A stretch of DNA of 13,432 nucleotides from Nitrospirae bacterium RIFCSPHIGHO2_01_FULL_66_17 (lineage in GTDB: Bacteria; Nitrospirota; Nitrospiria; 2-01-FULL-66-17): contig MHEO01000001.1 in the NCBI GenBank assembly GCA_001803875.1, positions 764 through 14,195 of the forward strand. The letters are read 5' to 3'. The first letter of the stretch is position 1, and each line of letters begins with the position of its first letter. The notes below the pieces were generated by a model. The model was given only the letters and a program-made list of their open reading frames with translations. It ran no database searches and had not been told where the DNA came from. Shown here piece by piece: positions 4,992 to 12,720 of this stretch. The position numbers and the translations under genes were made by a program.

Positions 4992-7682
4992 ATGGAATGG
5001 TCGCGGTGGGGGCGGGTCGCCGGTGCGACCGCCCTTTTTCTATGCGCGGTGAACGCCGTCGCCGCCGCGCCGCTCGATGTCCGGTACGAGCTGGACGTCG
5101 CGCTGTCCCCGGCCGCCCACACGATCGGCGGCGTCGCCCTGGTGACTGTGACCAATCAATCGGACGCGAGCCTGGGCGACATCCCGTTGACGCTGTACCC
5201 CAACCACTACAGCGAGGCCGATCCCGCCCTCGATCGCAGCCGTCTGGAGGCGATCTACCCCCGCACCTTCAACCCCGGCTCCACGACGATCACCAGCATC
5301 GAGACCGAGGACGGAACCCCGTTGGAGTATGAACGGGCCGACGACCTCGGATCGCACGCGCGGACGCTGGCCCGCATCCTCCTCCCCCGCCCCCTGTTAT
5401 CGGGTCGAACGATCCGCCTCCGGATCGCGTTCACCACGATCATCCCCGAGAAGTTCGGCGTGTTCGGCCATTTCCACGGGGTCACGGCCCTCAAGGGGGG
5501 GTGGCATCCCTACGTTCCCGCTTTCCGCGGGGGGGAGTGGGCCATCGACCTGTTGCCGGACCCCGCGCAGTTCGTGATCCGCCTCACCGCGCCGCGGGGG
5601 GTGGTGGTCGCCGGCGCGGACATCGAGACATCGGCGCCGAATGGCGAGACGGACACCTGGGTCCACCGATCCGACCGATCCGCCACCGTGGCGCTGGCGT
5701 TCAGCCCGTCCTACCAGCCGCGCGTCGAGCAGGAGGGCCCGACCCTCGTCACGTACTGGTTTCTCCCCGCCGATCGGAAATATGTGGGCAAGGTGATGGA
5801 CACGCTCCATCACGGCCTCGCGTTTTTCCGGAAGGAATACGGCATCGACCCCGGCCCCGGGGTGACGCTCGCCGAGGCCTACCTCCACCAGGACCTGGTT
5901 TCGCCCCACGAACAGGTGACCCTGGTGAGCACTCGACTGTTCAAGGTCTTCGCGCCGCTTAAGAAGTACCACGAGGCGGGCCTCGTGCGGGGCCTGTTCT
6001 TCGCCCTGTGGCGGGCCCGCCTGCCGGACGAAGAGACCTGGGTCTTGGAAGGGCTCGCCGAAGCCGGAACACAGCTCTACCTGCGGGACCGGTACCGGCG
6101 CCCTCCCAATCTCCTGCGCCTGCTCAAGCCGTTTTCCTTCCACCCGGTGGTGGACCAGATCCTCTATTCCAAAAATCTCCCGCTGCGCCAGGTGTATTTC
6201 AAGGAGACGACGCCGATCATCCCGAGGGAGGACATCGCGCTGTTCAACAATCAACGTCCCGACGGGTCCACGATGCTCTTCAAGCTGACCGCGCTTCTGG
6301 GGGAAGAGACGGTCGACACCGTCTTCCGGCGCTACGTGGATTTGATCCGTCTAGGCAACCCGAAGCCCTTCCGCGAGGTCGTCCACGAGGTAACGAACCG
6401 GGACCTCGACTGGTTCTACCGCCAGTGGCTCTCGGTCAACCCCTCGACCGACTACGCGATCGCATCGATCACGCAGGAGCGCCGGCCGGACGGCTACCAT
6501 ACGACGCTCCGGCTGACGAAGGACGGCGAGGGCATCGAGCCCCTGGCGATCCGGCTCCGCCAGCGCGACGGCCCGCCGCTCGTCACGACCTGGCTCTCCT
6601 ACGAACGCTCGTTTCAGGAAACGTTCGTGACGCCGTCGCCGGTCACCTCGGTGCAACTCGACCCGGACCACAAGACGAGCGATCTGCAACGGTACAACGA
6701 TCGGCGCCCCCCCGCCATCAAGTTCATCCTGGAGAAGTTTCCCGGCGTGGGCTACGACTTCCAGACGAAGAATCTCAGCTACGACTTCAGCACGTATTTC
6801 CAGCGTCTGTACGACGACCGCAACATTCTACGGCTCACCTACGCCAAAGACGAGACGTCCACGAGCGCCACGCTCGCCTTCGGGCACAGCTACGAACGGC
6901 GCCTCTTCTCCGCGGATCTGCCGCAATCGGTGACCGTCGGGCTCTCCTACAACAAGCAGTCCGTTGCGTTATTCCCCGACTCTTCCTCCACGCCGTTCAC
7001 GGCGATTCACCTCACCCACACCCTGTCCCCCCGGGCCGCGCCTCGCGAATCCCCGCCGGATCAGGCCCCCGCGCCGCGTTCCGACTCCCCCCTGATCTAT
7101 TCCGACCAGATCCAGCGCCTCGTGTTCGGCGTCGTTCCCTATTCCTCGCTGACCACGACCTTTGCGCAGAAAATCTTCGGGAGCGAGCATCCCCAGGCAT
7201 TACGGCTTCGTCTCGACCTGCGCCGGCAGTGGTCGTTCAGCCGCTCTCACGAGATCGCGGGCCGGGCCGTGCTCGGCGAATCGTTCGGCACGTTTCGCGA
7301 GGAGAGGCGGTTCCAGTTGGGGGGCAGCGGCGGAATGCGCGGCTATTCTCCGAGCGCGCTCTACGGGGAATCCATGACGTTAGGATCGATCGAGTATCGC
7401 TACCCTCTGATCCACGAGATGGATGTCAACATCGGAGGGCTGGCGGTGCTCCGACGCCTTCAGGCCGCCGTCTTCACCGACGCCGGGATGGTGGCGTCGC
7501 ATCGCAATCTGGTGAAGTTCTCCCAATACCTGACCGACGCCGGGGCCGGTCTCCGGCTGGCGCTTGACGCGCTGGGCCTGTACCCCGTCGTGATGCGGAT
7601 CGACGTGGCGTTCCCGATCAACACCCCGCTCCCCGACGAGCAGGCTCTGCACTTCTACATCACGGCCGGGCAGCCGTTTTGA
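4992..7682 (+). CDS. M1 aminopeptidase-like protein without zinc motif, fused to Omp85/BamA-like barrel
   Basis: An 896-residue predicted outer-membrane protein. Residues 1-25 form a signal peptide (hydrophobic core, then AVAA before APLD). Residues 26-240 resemble the beta-saddle of M1 peptidases (YELDVALSPAAHTIGGVALV, LTLYPN). Residues 250-460 resemble the gluzincin domain and end in an M1-like block, VHEVTNRDLDWFYRQWL. No HEXXH exists anywhere. The nearest segment is HEAGLVRGLFFALW (327-340), followed by WVLEGLAEAG with E353 in the place of the usual NEG glutamate, so peptidase activity is probably lost. From about 570 to the end the sequence alternates as a beta-barrel. GGMRGYSP (780-787) carries the Omp85 RGY signature, and the protein ends in phenylalanine, as barrel proteins do. 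It has its own promoter and no ribosome-binding site. Its last 23 bases overlap the opposing cyclase gene. Confidence 0.8.
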   Translation: MEWSRWGRVAGATALFLCAVNAVAAAPLDVRYELDVALSPAAHTIGGVALVTVTNQSDASLGDIPLTLYPNHYSEADPALDRSRLEAIYPRTFNPGSTTITSIETEDGTPLEYERADDLGSHARTLARILLPRPLLSGRTIRLRIAFTTIIPEKFGVFGHFHGVTALKGGWHPYVPAFRGGEWAIDLLPDPAQFVIRLTAPRGVVVAGADIETSAPNGETDTWVHRSDRSATVALAFSPSYQPRVEQEGPTLVTYWFLPADRKYVGKVMDTLHHGLAFFRKEYGIDPGPGVTLAEAYLHQDLVSPHEQVTLVSTRLFKVFAPLKKYHEAGLVRGLFFALWRARLPDEETWVLEGLAEAGTQLYLRDRYRRPPNLLRLLKPFSFHPVVDQILYSKNLPLRQVYFKETTPIIPREDIALFNNQRPDGSTMLFKLTALLGEETVDTVFRRYVDLIRLGNPKPFREVVHEVTNRDLDWFYRQWLSVNPSTDYAIASITQERRPDGYHTTLRLTKDGEGIEPLAIRLRQRDGPPLVTTWLSYERSFQETFVTPSPVTSVQLDPDHKTSDLQRYNDRRPPAIKFILEKFPGVGYDFQTKNLSYDFSTYFQRLYDDRNILRLTYAKDETSTSATLAFGHSYERRLFSADLPQSVTVGLSYNKQSVALFPDSSSTPFTAIHLTHTLSPRAAPRESPPDQAPAPRSDSPLIYSDQIQRLVFGVVPYSSLTTTFAQKIFGSEHPQALRLRLDLRRQWSFSRSHEIAGRAVLGESFGTFREERRFQLGGSGGMRGYSPSALYGESMTLGSIEYRYPLIHEMDVNIGGLAVLRRLQAAVFTDAGMVASHRNLVKFSQYLTDAGAGLRLALDALGLYPVVMRIDVAFPINTPLPDEQALHFYITAGQPF

Positions 7683-8853
7683 GGGGGGCGGTGAGGCCCG
7701 GCGTCCGGGGCCGCTCTCGGCGCTCTTTCGGCGGCTGTCGCCGCGCCACGCAGACTCGGTCCCGCCCGCCGTACTTGGCCTCGTACATCGCCTGATCCGC
7801 CAGCCGGATCAGGTCCTTCTTGTTGCGCGCGTGGTCGGGAAACCCCGCGATGCCGAAGCTGGCCGTCACGCGCAGCTTGAGCCCTTCCTGCGCCAGGAAT
7901 TCGTGGCGCTGGAATGCCCGATGAAGGCGCTTGGTGATGAGCTGCGTCGTCCGCAACCCCGTCTCCGGCAAGATCACGACGAACTCGTCGCCACCGTACC
8001 GCGAGACGATGTCGACGTCGCGCAAGCTGCGGATGAGGAGTTCGGCCACCTCCACCAGAACCCGACTGCCCATCAGATGGCCATAGCGGTCATTGACCAC
8101 CTTGAAATAGTCCAGGTCCAGGAAGATCAAGGACAGAATGGCCCCGTACCGGATACAGCGGCGGATCTCGACGTCGAGCGTCTGATTCAGGTGACGGAAG
8201 TTGGACAGCTTCGTGAGGTCGTCGGTCAGGGTCAGTTCGGCCATCCGCCGGTAGAGTTGCGACCGCTCGATCGCGATCGCGGCCTGCCCCATCAATTGCA
8301 CCAGCAGATCGCGATCCGTGGTGTCGAACGGGCGGCCGTCGGCGCGGTTGACCATCTCCAGCACGCCCAGGGTCTTTCGCTTGTTGACGATCGGCACGGC
8401 AAGGAGGGACCGGAAGCCTGATCGCGGCGGCTTCCAGCTCCGGAGCCCGGAAGGCAGCGGAAGGTGACGGCTCTCGATCAACAGGGGTCTGGCCTGTTGC
8501 GCGACCCACCCCGCGGGACCTTGTCCCCAGGCGATGGGCCGAGCTCTCGACGACACGCCTTTTCCGCCCTTCGCCAGCCGGACCGTGAGTTCGCGCCGGC
8601 CCTCGTTCTCATCGACCAGGAGGAGCGACCACCGTTCGCAGGGGATCAACCGCCTCGCCCGTTCCATGATGATGTCCAGCACCTTGTCCAGTTCGAGCGT
8701 CGAGGTCAGCGCCTTGCCGGTGTTAATAAAAAAGGCCAATTCCTTGGCCTTTTGTCGGAGCTGGAGTCGGAGCGACACAATCTCGGCCCGACCCCGCGCC
8801 TGCTGCTCGCGCTCGGCTGGTTTCGCTGGGGAGCCGGTCACCCGCCGTGGCAC
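7660..8853 (-). CDS. Diguanylate cyclase with GAF sensor (GAF-GGDEF)
   Basis: A 397-residue soluble enzyme expected to make cyclic di-GMP from two GTP. A short charged helix (11-40) leads into a GAF domain (about 45-200), then GGDEF (about 205-370). The active site is intact: metal-binding D246 in FLDLDYFK and GGDEF at 287-291. The product-inhibition I-site RxxD is present as RDVD (278-281), five residues before GGDEF, so feedback control is likely. The ligand of the GAF domain is unknown. The start is GTG 8853 or GTG 8841; the latter overlaps the secA stop as GTGA, a coupling form. The tail from about 371 is arginine/proline-rich and is encoded partly over the 3' end of the opposing barrel gene. 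A terminator-like hairpin lies inside codons 34-43. Confidence 0.9.
   Translation of the reverse strand: MPRRVTGSPAKPAEREQQARGRAEIVSLRLQLRQKAKELAFFINTGKALTSTLELDKVLDIIMERARRLIPCERWSLLLVDENEGRRELTVRLAKGGKGVSSRARPIAWGQGPAGWVAQQARPLLIESRHLPLPSGLRSWKPPRSGFRSLLAVPIVNKRKTLGVLEMVNRADGRPFDTTDRDLLVQLMGQAAIAIERSQLYRRMAELTLTDDLTKLSNFRHLNQTLDVEIRRCIRYGAILSLIFLDLDYFKVVNDRYGHLMGSRVLVEVAELLIRSLRDVDIVSRYGGDEFVVILPETGLRTTQLITKRLHRAFQRHEFLAQEGLKLRVTASFGIAGFPDHARNKKDLIRLADQAMYEAKYGGRDRVCVARRQPPKERRERPRTPGLTAPLKTAARP
8725..8753 (-). terminator. Intragenic intrinsic-terminator-like hairpin at start of cyclase gene
   Basis: Read on the minus strand, AAAAGGCCAA (8753-8744) pairs perfectly with TTGGCCTTTT (8739-8730) around a GGAA tetraloop. 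The GGCCAA/TTGGCC stem runs straight into six T residues and an AT-rich stretch. It is the best intrinsic terminator shape in the window, placed about 100 bases after the cyclase start and about 85 bases past the secA stop. It also has four T residues in the opposite direction. Confidence 0.65.
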
Positions 8854-11477
8854 TTTTTATACTTCTTCCCGCTTCCGCACGGACACGGATCGTTGCGTCC
8901 CACGCGCTCCTTGTCGCGGTGGGCTGGCGCCTGCGCGCGTTGAGGCAGTTGAGGGGAGAGCCCCGGAGCGCTCAACCGAGTCGGGGGCGCCGGCTGGGGA
9001 GCCGGCGGCTGCTGGACGGCCTGAATCCTGAAGAGATGGCCGATCGCGTCGAATTTGATGCGGTCGATCATGGCGGCGAACAGGTCAAACCCCTCCCGCT
9101 TGTACTCGATCAGCGGGTCCTTCTGGCCGTAGCCCCGGAGCCCGATGCCCTCTTTGAGATAATCCATGGTCAAGAGGTGATCTTTCCAGTGGGTGTCGAT
9201 CACGCGAAGCATCACGGCCTTTTCCAGTTCCCGCAGCACCGTCGATCCGAACTCCTTCTCCTTCCGCTCATACGCCTGGCGGACGCGCTGGTGAACGTCC
9301 TCTTTGATCGCGTCAAGGCCGTGGTCCAGCCACGTGTTGGGGTCAACCGGCACGGAGAACTGCGTCGCGAGCGCCTCGGCCAGGCCTTTCAGGTCCCATT
9401 CCTCGGCGTAGCTCGCCTCGGGGCACGATTGCGTCACCAGCGTATCGACGACATCGTCGATCATCCCGTTGATGTCGTCGACGAACGGCTCACCGCTCAG
9501 CACCTGCCGGCGCTGCTCGTAAATGACCTCCCGCTGCTTGTTCATCACGTCGTCGTACTCGAGCAGTTGCTTGCGGATGTCGAAGTTGTGGGCCTCGACC
9601 TTCTTCTGGGCGGTCTCGATGGCGCGGGTGACCATGCGGTGCTCGATCGGCACGCCGTCTTCCATGCCCAGCCGCTGCATCAGCCCCGAAATCCGTTCAG
9701 ACCCGAAGATGCGGAGGAGATCGTCTTCGAGCGAAAGATAGAACCGCGACGAGCCCGGGTCGCCCTGCCTCCCCGCCCGCCCCCTCAACTGATTGTCGAT
9801 TCGCCGGCTCTCGTGCCGTTCGGTGCCGATGATGTGGAGGCCTCCGGCGGCGACCACCTCCCGCTTCTCGGCCTCGCACTCGGCGACAAACCGCTCGCGG
9901 GCCTCGCGTCGCTGGGCCTCGGCTTCCGGCGTGGCCAACTCGGCGTCCCGCGCCACCCATTGCTTGAACAGAAAGTCCGGGTTCCCCCCCAGTAAAATAT
10001 CGGTCCCGCGACCGGCCATGTTGGTCGCGATCGTCACCGCGCCCTTGCGCCCGGCCTGCGCGATGATTTCCGCCTCTTTCTCGTGAAACTTCGCGTTCAG
10101 GACCGCGTGCTTGATCCCTTGCTTTTTGAGCAACGCCGACAGGCGCTCGGATTTTTCAATTGAAATCGTGCCGACCAGGACGGGCTGGCCGGTTTGGTGG
10201 CATTCGACGATCTCTTCGGCGATCGCCGAAAATTTCTCACGCTCGGTCCGGTACACGACGTCGGCGGCGTCCGCCCGAATCATCTTCCGATTGGGCGGGA
10301 TCACCATCACGTCCAGGTTGTAGATCTTCGCGAACTCGGCCGCCTCGGTATCGGCGGTCCCGGTCATGCCGCTCAGCTTTTTATACATTCGAAAATAGTT
10401 CTGGAACGTGATGGTCGCCAGAGTCTGATTTTCATTTGCGATCTTGACGCCCTCTTTGGCTTCCACCGCCTGGTGCAACCCGTCGCTCCACCGGCGCCCC
10501 GGCATCAGGCGACCGGTGAACTCATCGACGATGAGCACCTCCCCGTCCTTGACGACGTAATCGACATCGCACTTGTACAGCGAGTGGGCTTTGAGCGCCT
10601 GATGGACGTGGTGGACGAGCGACATATTGCCGAGATCGTAGAGGTTCTCGACGCCCAAAAACCGCTCGATCTTCGCGTTCCCCTCCTCGGTCAGAGCCGC
10701 CGTCTTGGTTTTCTCTTCGATCGTGTAATCGACGTCCACTTTGAGATAGGGAATGGCCTTGTTGATCCGGTAGTACAAGTCGGTCGAATCCTCGGCCGGT
10801 CCCGAGATGATGAGCGGCGTCCGCGCTTCATCGATCAGAATGCTGTCAACTTCGTCAACGATGGCGAACGCCAGGGGGCGCTGGACGAAGTACCGGGGAT
10901 CGAACTTCATGTTGTCACGGAGGTAATCGAAACCGAACTCGTTATTCGTCCCGTACGTGACGTCGCTCGCGTAGGCGATCTGCCGCGCGGCGTCGTCGAG
11001 ATCGTGCTGGATCACGCCAACGGTCAGCCCCAGAAAGCGATAGAGTTCCCCCATCCACTGACTGTCGCGCTTGGCGAGATAATCGTTCACCGTGATGACG
11101 TGGACTCCCCGGCCGGTCAGCGCGTTGAGATACACCGGCAGCGTCGCCACCAGGGTCTTGCCCTCCCCCGTTTTCATCTCGGCGATCTTGCCCTCGTGGA
11201 GCGCGAGCCCCCCGATCAATTGTACGTCGAAGTGCCGCATCCCCAGCACCCGGCGGGACGCTTCCCGCACCACCGCAAACGCCTCCGGCAAGAGCGCGTC
11301 CAACGATTCGCCGCTGCGACACCGCCCTCGGAGCTCGCCGGTCTTGCCGATCAACGCCTGATCGGATAAACCGTGGATCATCGGTTCCACGGCGCTGACG
11401 CGATCGACGACAGGCGCCATGCGCTTGAGTTCGCGGTCGTTCTTGCTGCCGACGATCTTCTTCAATATCCCTAACAT
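8838..11477 (-). CDS. secA: Preprotein translocase ATPase SecA
   Basis: SecA is the motor that pushes unfolded preproteins through SecYEG using ATP. This 879-residue copy is full length (E. coli about 900). Visible marks are Walker A MKTGEGKT (101-108), DEVD Walker B (208-211), the NDYLAKRD block (131-138), the TNMAGRGTDI and HESRRIDNQLRGRAGRQGDPG motifs of the second ATPase lobe, and the C-terminal zinc finger CPCGSGKKYKKCH (C865, C867, C876, H877), which binds SecB and phospholipid in other species. A proline-rich linker precedes the finger. GGAAGGGTGA lies just before ATG 11477. It has its own extended -10 promoter, follows an M23 gene across a strong hairpin, and its stop overlaps the start of the cyclase gene. 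Confidence 0.98.
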   Translation of the reverse strand: MLGILKKIVGSKNDRELKRMAPVVDRVSAVEPMIHGLSDQALIGKTGELRGRCRSGESLDALLPEAFAVVREASRRVLGMRHFDVQLIGGLALHEGKIAEMKTGEGKTLVATLPVYLNALTGRGVHVITVNDYLAKRDSQWMGELYRFLGLTVGVIQHDLDDAARQIAYASDVTYGTNNEFGFDYLRDNMKFDPRYFVQRPLAFAIVDEVDSILIDEARTPLIISGPAEDSTDLYYRINKAIPYLKVDVDYTIEEKTKTAALTEEGNAKIERFLGVENLYDLGNMSLVHHVHQALKAHSLYKCDVDYVVKDGEVLIVDEFTGRLMPGRRWSDGLHQAVEAKEGVKIANENQTLATITFQNYFRMYKKLSGMTGTADTEAAEFAKIYNLDVMVIPPNRKMIRADAADVVYRTEREKFSAIAEEIVECHQTGQPVLVGTISIEKSERLSALLKKQGIKHAVLNAKFHEKEAEIIAQAGRKGAVTIATNMAGRGTDILLGGNPDFLFKQWVARDAELATPEAEAQRREARERFVAECEAEKREVVAAGGLHIIGTERHESRRIDNQLRGRAGRQGDPGSSRFYLSLEDDLLRIFGSERISGLMQRLGMEDGVPIEHRMVTRAIETAQKKVEAHNFDIRKQLLEYDDVMNKQREVIYEQRRQVLSGEPFVDDINGMIDDVVDTLVTQSCPEASYAEEWDLKGLAEALATQFSVPVDPNTWLDHGLDAIKEDVHQRVRQAYERKEKEFGSTVLRELEKAVMLRVIDTHWKDHLLTMDYLKEGIGLRGYGQKDPLIEYKREGFDLFAAMIDRIKFDAIGHLFRIQAVQQPPAPQPAPPTRLSAPGLSPQLPQRAQAPAHRDKERVGRNDPCPCGSGKKYKKCHGG

Positions 11478-11509
11478 AGATTCACCCTTCCTGGGCTTTT
11501 GCCGCGGCC

Positions 11510-11518
11510 ATTATATCA
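11510..11518 (-). promoter_or_regulatory. Extended -10 promoter of secA
   Basis: On the minus strand TGATATAAT (11518-11510) is a perfect TGn-TATAAT element. The predicted start is near 11503, giving a leader of about 26 bases. At 17-base spacing the -35 is poor (TGGGGC), as is common when an extended -10 is present. Confidence 0.75.
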
Positions 11519-11542
11519 CACCCGGCCGTCCGGCCCCAGAAC

Positions 11543-11584
11543 CGAGACGCCCCCAGCGGTTCTCTTCCCGCTGGGGGCGTCTCG
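11543..11584 (-). terminator. 17-bp perfect hairpin between M23 gene and secA
   Basis: Bases 11543-11559 and 11568-11584 are perfect 17-base inverted repeats with an eight-base loop. The hairpin begins 22 bases past the stop of the M23 gene and ends before the secA promoter, where a terminator is expected. No T tract follows on either strand, so it may instead protect the 3' end of the M23 transcript, or act as a terminator without a U tract. Confidence 0.6.
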
Positions 11585-11605
11585 GCGTACGGACACGAGT
11601 CTGAG

Positions 11606-12610
11606 TTAATTGAGGATATACCGAATGGGGTTCGTCGGCACCAGATTGACGAAGACTTCGTAATGCAGATGGGGGCCCGTGCTCAACCCCGTACTCCCGA
11701 CCAACCCGATCACCTGTCCACGCTTCACCCGCTGGCCGACCCGGACCTGAACCTTCGCCATGTGGGCGTAGAGGGTTCCGTATCCATACCCATGATCGAT
11801 TTTAATCGCATTTCCCAGCCCGCCGTCCCAGCCGGCGCGCACCACGACCCCGTTGGCGGACGCAACCAGGGGCGTGTTTTCCGGAACGGAAATATCGACC
11901 CCGCGATGCATCGCCGGCTCGCCCGTGAACGGGGAAATCCGCCGGCCGAACCCCGACGTCATCCACCCTTTCACCGGCCAGATCGAGGGAGTGGAGGCCC
12001 AGCGGTTCCGGCGGTGTTCGATCGCCTCGGTCAATTCCTGGTAACTTCGTTCTTGTCGAGCGGCATCGATTTGGAGCGTCCCCAAATCGTCCTCGATGTC
12101 ACGCATCAACGCCTCTTGCCAGCTCTGGGGAACCCCGGAGGCGTTCAGCACCTCGATGGGCACCTCGGTTCCCCCCTCACCGCCGCCACCCTCGGGGGTC
12201 GCTCCGGCCGGGGGCGCAGAGGCGGCCCCTCCTGCTTCCGCATCCGTCTCCCCCCCAACCCCCAGGTAACGGCCCGCGTCCGCCGGGACGTTCAGGTCGG
12301 TAATCATGCGGAGTTTCACGTCAAATTCCTTCAGGCGATCCATTTGGCGCTTCAAGCCATCCACGGTTTGGCCAAAGAACTCGATCTTTGACTTCTGGAC
12401 CGCCGTTTCCTGCCGTAGCAGCGTCAACTCCCAAATATTGCCCACCATATAGAAGTACTGGACGACGAAGAGGATCAACAAGACCGCCCCAGCCGCCGCC
12501 ATGGAGAGAACGATTTTCACGCTTTTTCTGCTGACGCTGAACCGGTAGGTCTTCGACGTCGGGTTCGGCAGAATCATCACCGTGTACGATTGCCTACTCT
12601 TATCGTCCAT
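11606..12610 (-). CDS. Membrane-anchored M23/LytM-domain peptidase
   Basis: A 334-residue inner-membrane protein facing the periplasm, expected to cut peptidoglycan cross-links or activate amidases. Layout: a short cytoplasmic N terminus (1-30), one membrane helix (about 31-56), a coiled-coil region (60-105), a glycine/alanine/glutamate-rich linker (115-148), a second helical stretch (160-205), and the M23 domain (about 212-330). The zinc ligands appear intact: H235 and D239 in MHRGVDIS, and H314/H316 in GPHLHYEV. This favours an active enzyme over a degenerate NlpD/EnvC-type activator. AGGGGGGA lies five bases before ATG 12610. It has the strongest -35 box in the window, lies downstream of cutA, and is separated from secA by a large hairpin. 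Confidence 0.93.
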   Translation of the reverse strand: MDDKSRQSYTVMILPNPTSKTYRFSVSRKSVKIVLSMAAAGAVLLILFVVQYFYMVGNIWELTLLRQETAVQKSKIEFFGQTVDGLKRQMDRLKEFDVKLRMITDLNVPADAGRYLGVGGETDAEAGGAASAPPAGATPEGGGGEGGTEVPIEVLNASGVPQSWQEALMRDIEDDLGTLQIDAARQERSYQELTEAIEHRRNRWASTPSIWPVKGWMTSGFGRRISPFTGEPAMHRGVDISVPENTPLVASANGVVVRAGWDGGLGNAIKIDHGYGYGTLYAHMAKVQVRVGQRVKRGQVIGLVGSTGLSTGPHLHYEVFVNLVPTNPIRYILN

Positions 12611-12655
12611 ACAATCCCCCCTGCCTTCGGCTGGACACCGGCAAAATCGCGGGAG

Positions 12656-12684
12656 AGACTAACACAGGCCCTAAGGGCTGTCAA
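12656..12684 (-). promoter_or_regulatory. Promoter of M23 gene with dyad in spacer
   Basis: On the minus strand TTGACA (12684-12679, perfect) and TAGTCT (12661-12656) are 17 bases apart, and TGT directly before the -10 gives an extended element. The bases upstream of the -35 (about 12685-12722) are unusually AT-rich, resembling an UP element. A near-perfect dyad, ACAGCCCT-TAGGGCCTGT with one extra C, covers the -35 edge and the spacer and could be an operator. Confidence 0.65.
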
Positions 12685-12720
12685 GAAATCAATCCTAACT
12701 TATTGAATTATCACTTGAAT

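Noticed and set aside
6008..7567. 519-residue open frame on the plus strand
   Set aside because: It is another frame of the barrel-fusion gene; no domain is recognisable and it is extremely arginine/proline-rich.
10155..10166. Perfect palindrome TTTCAATTGAAA within secA
   Set aside because: Twelve bases inside a coding region with no promoter nearby; likely chance.
10194..11369. 391-residue open frame on the plus strand
   Set aside because: Antisense to secA, whose motifs are all intact; no family resemblance.
12697..12720. TTGAAT direct repeats in the cutA-M23 gap as an operator or CRISPR remnant
   Set aside because: Only two six-to-seven-base units in an AT-rich patch; too short to support, and better explained as upstream promoter DNA.
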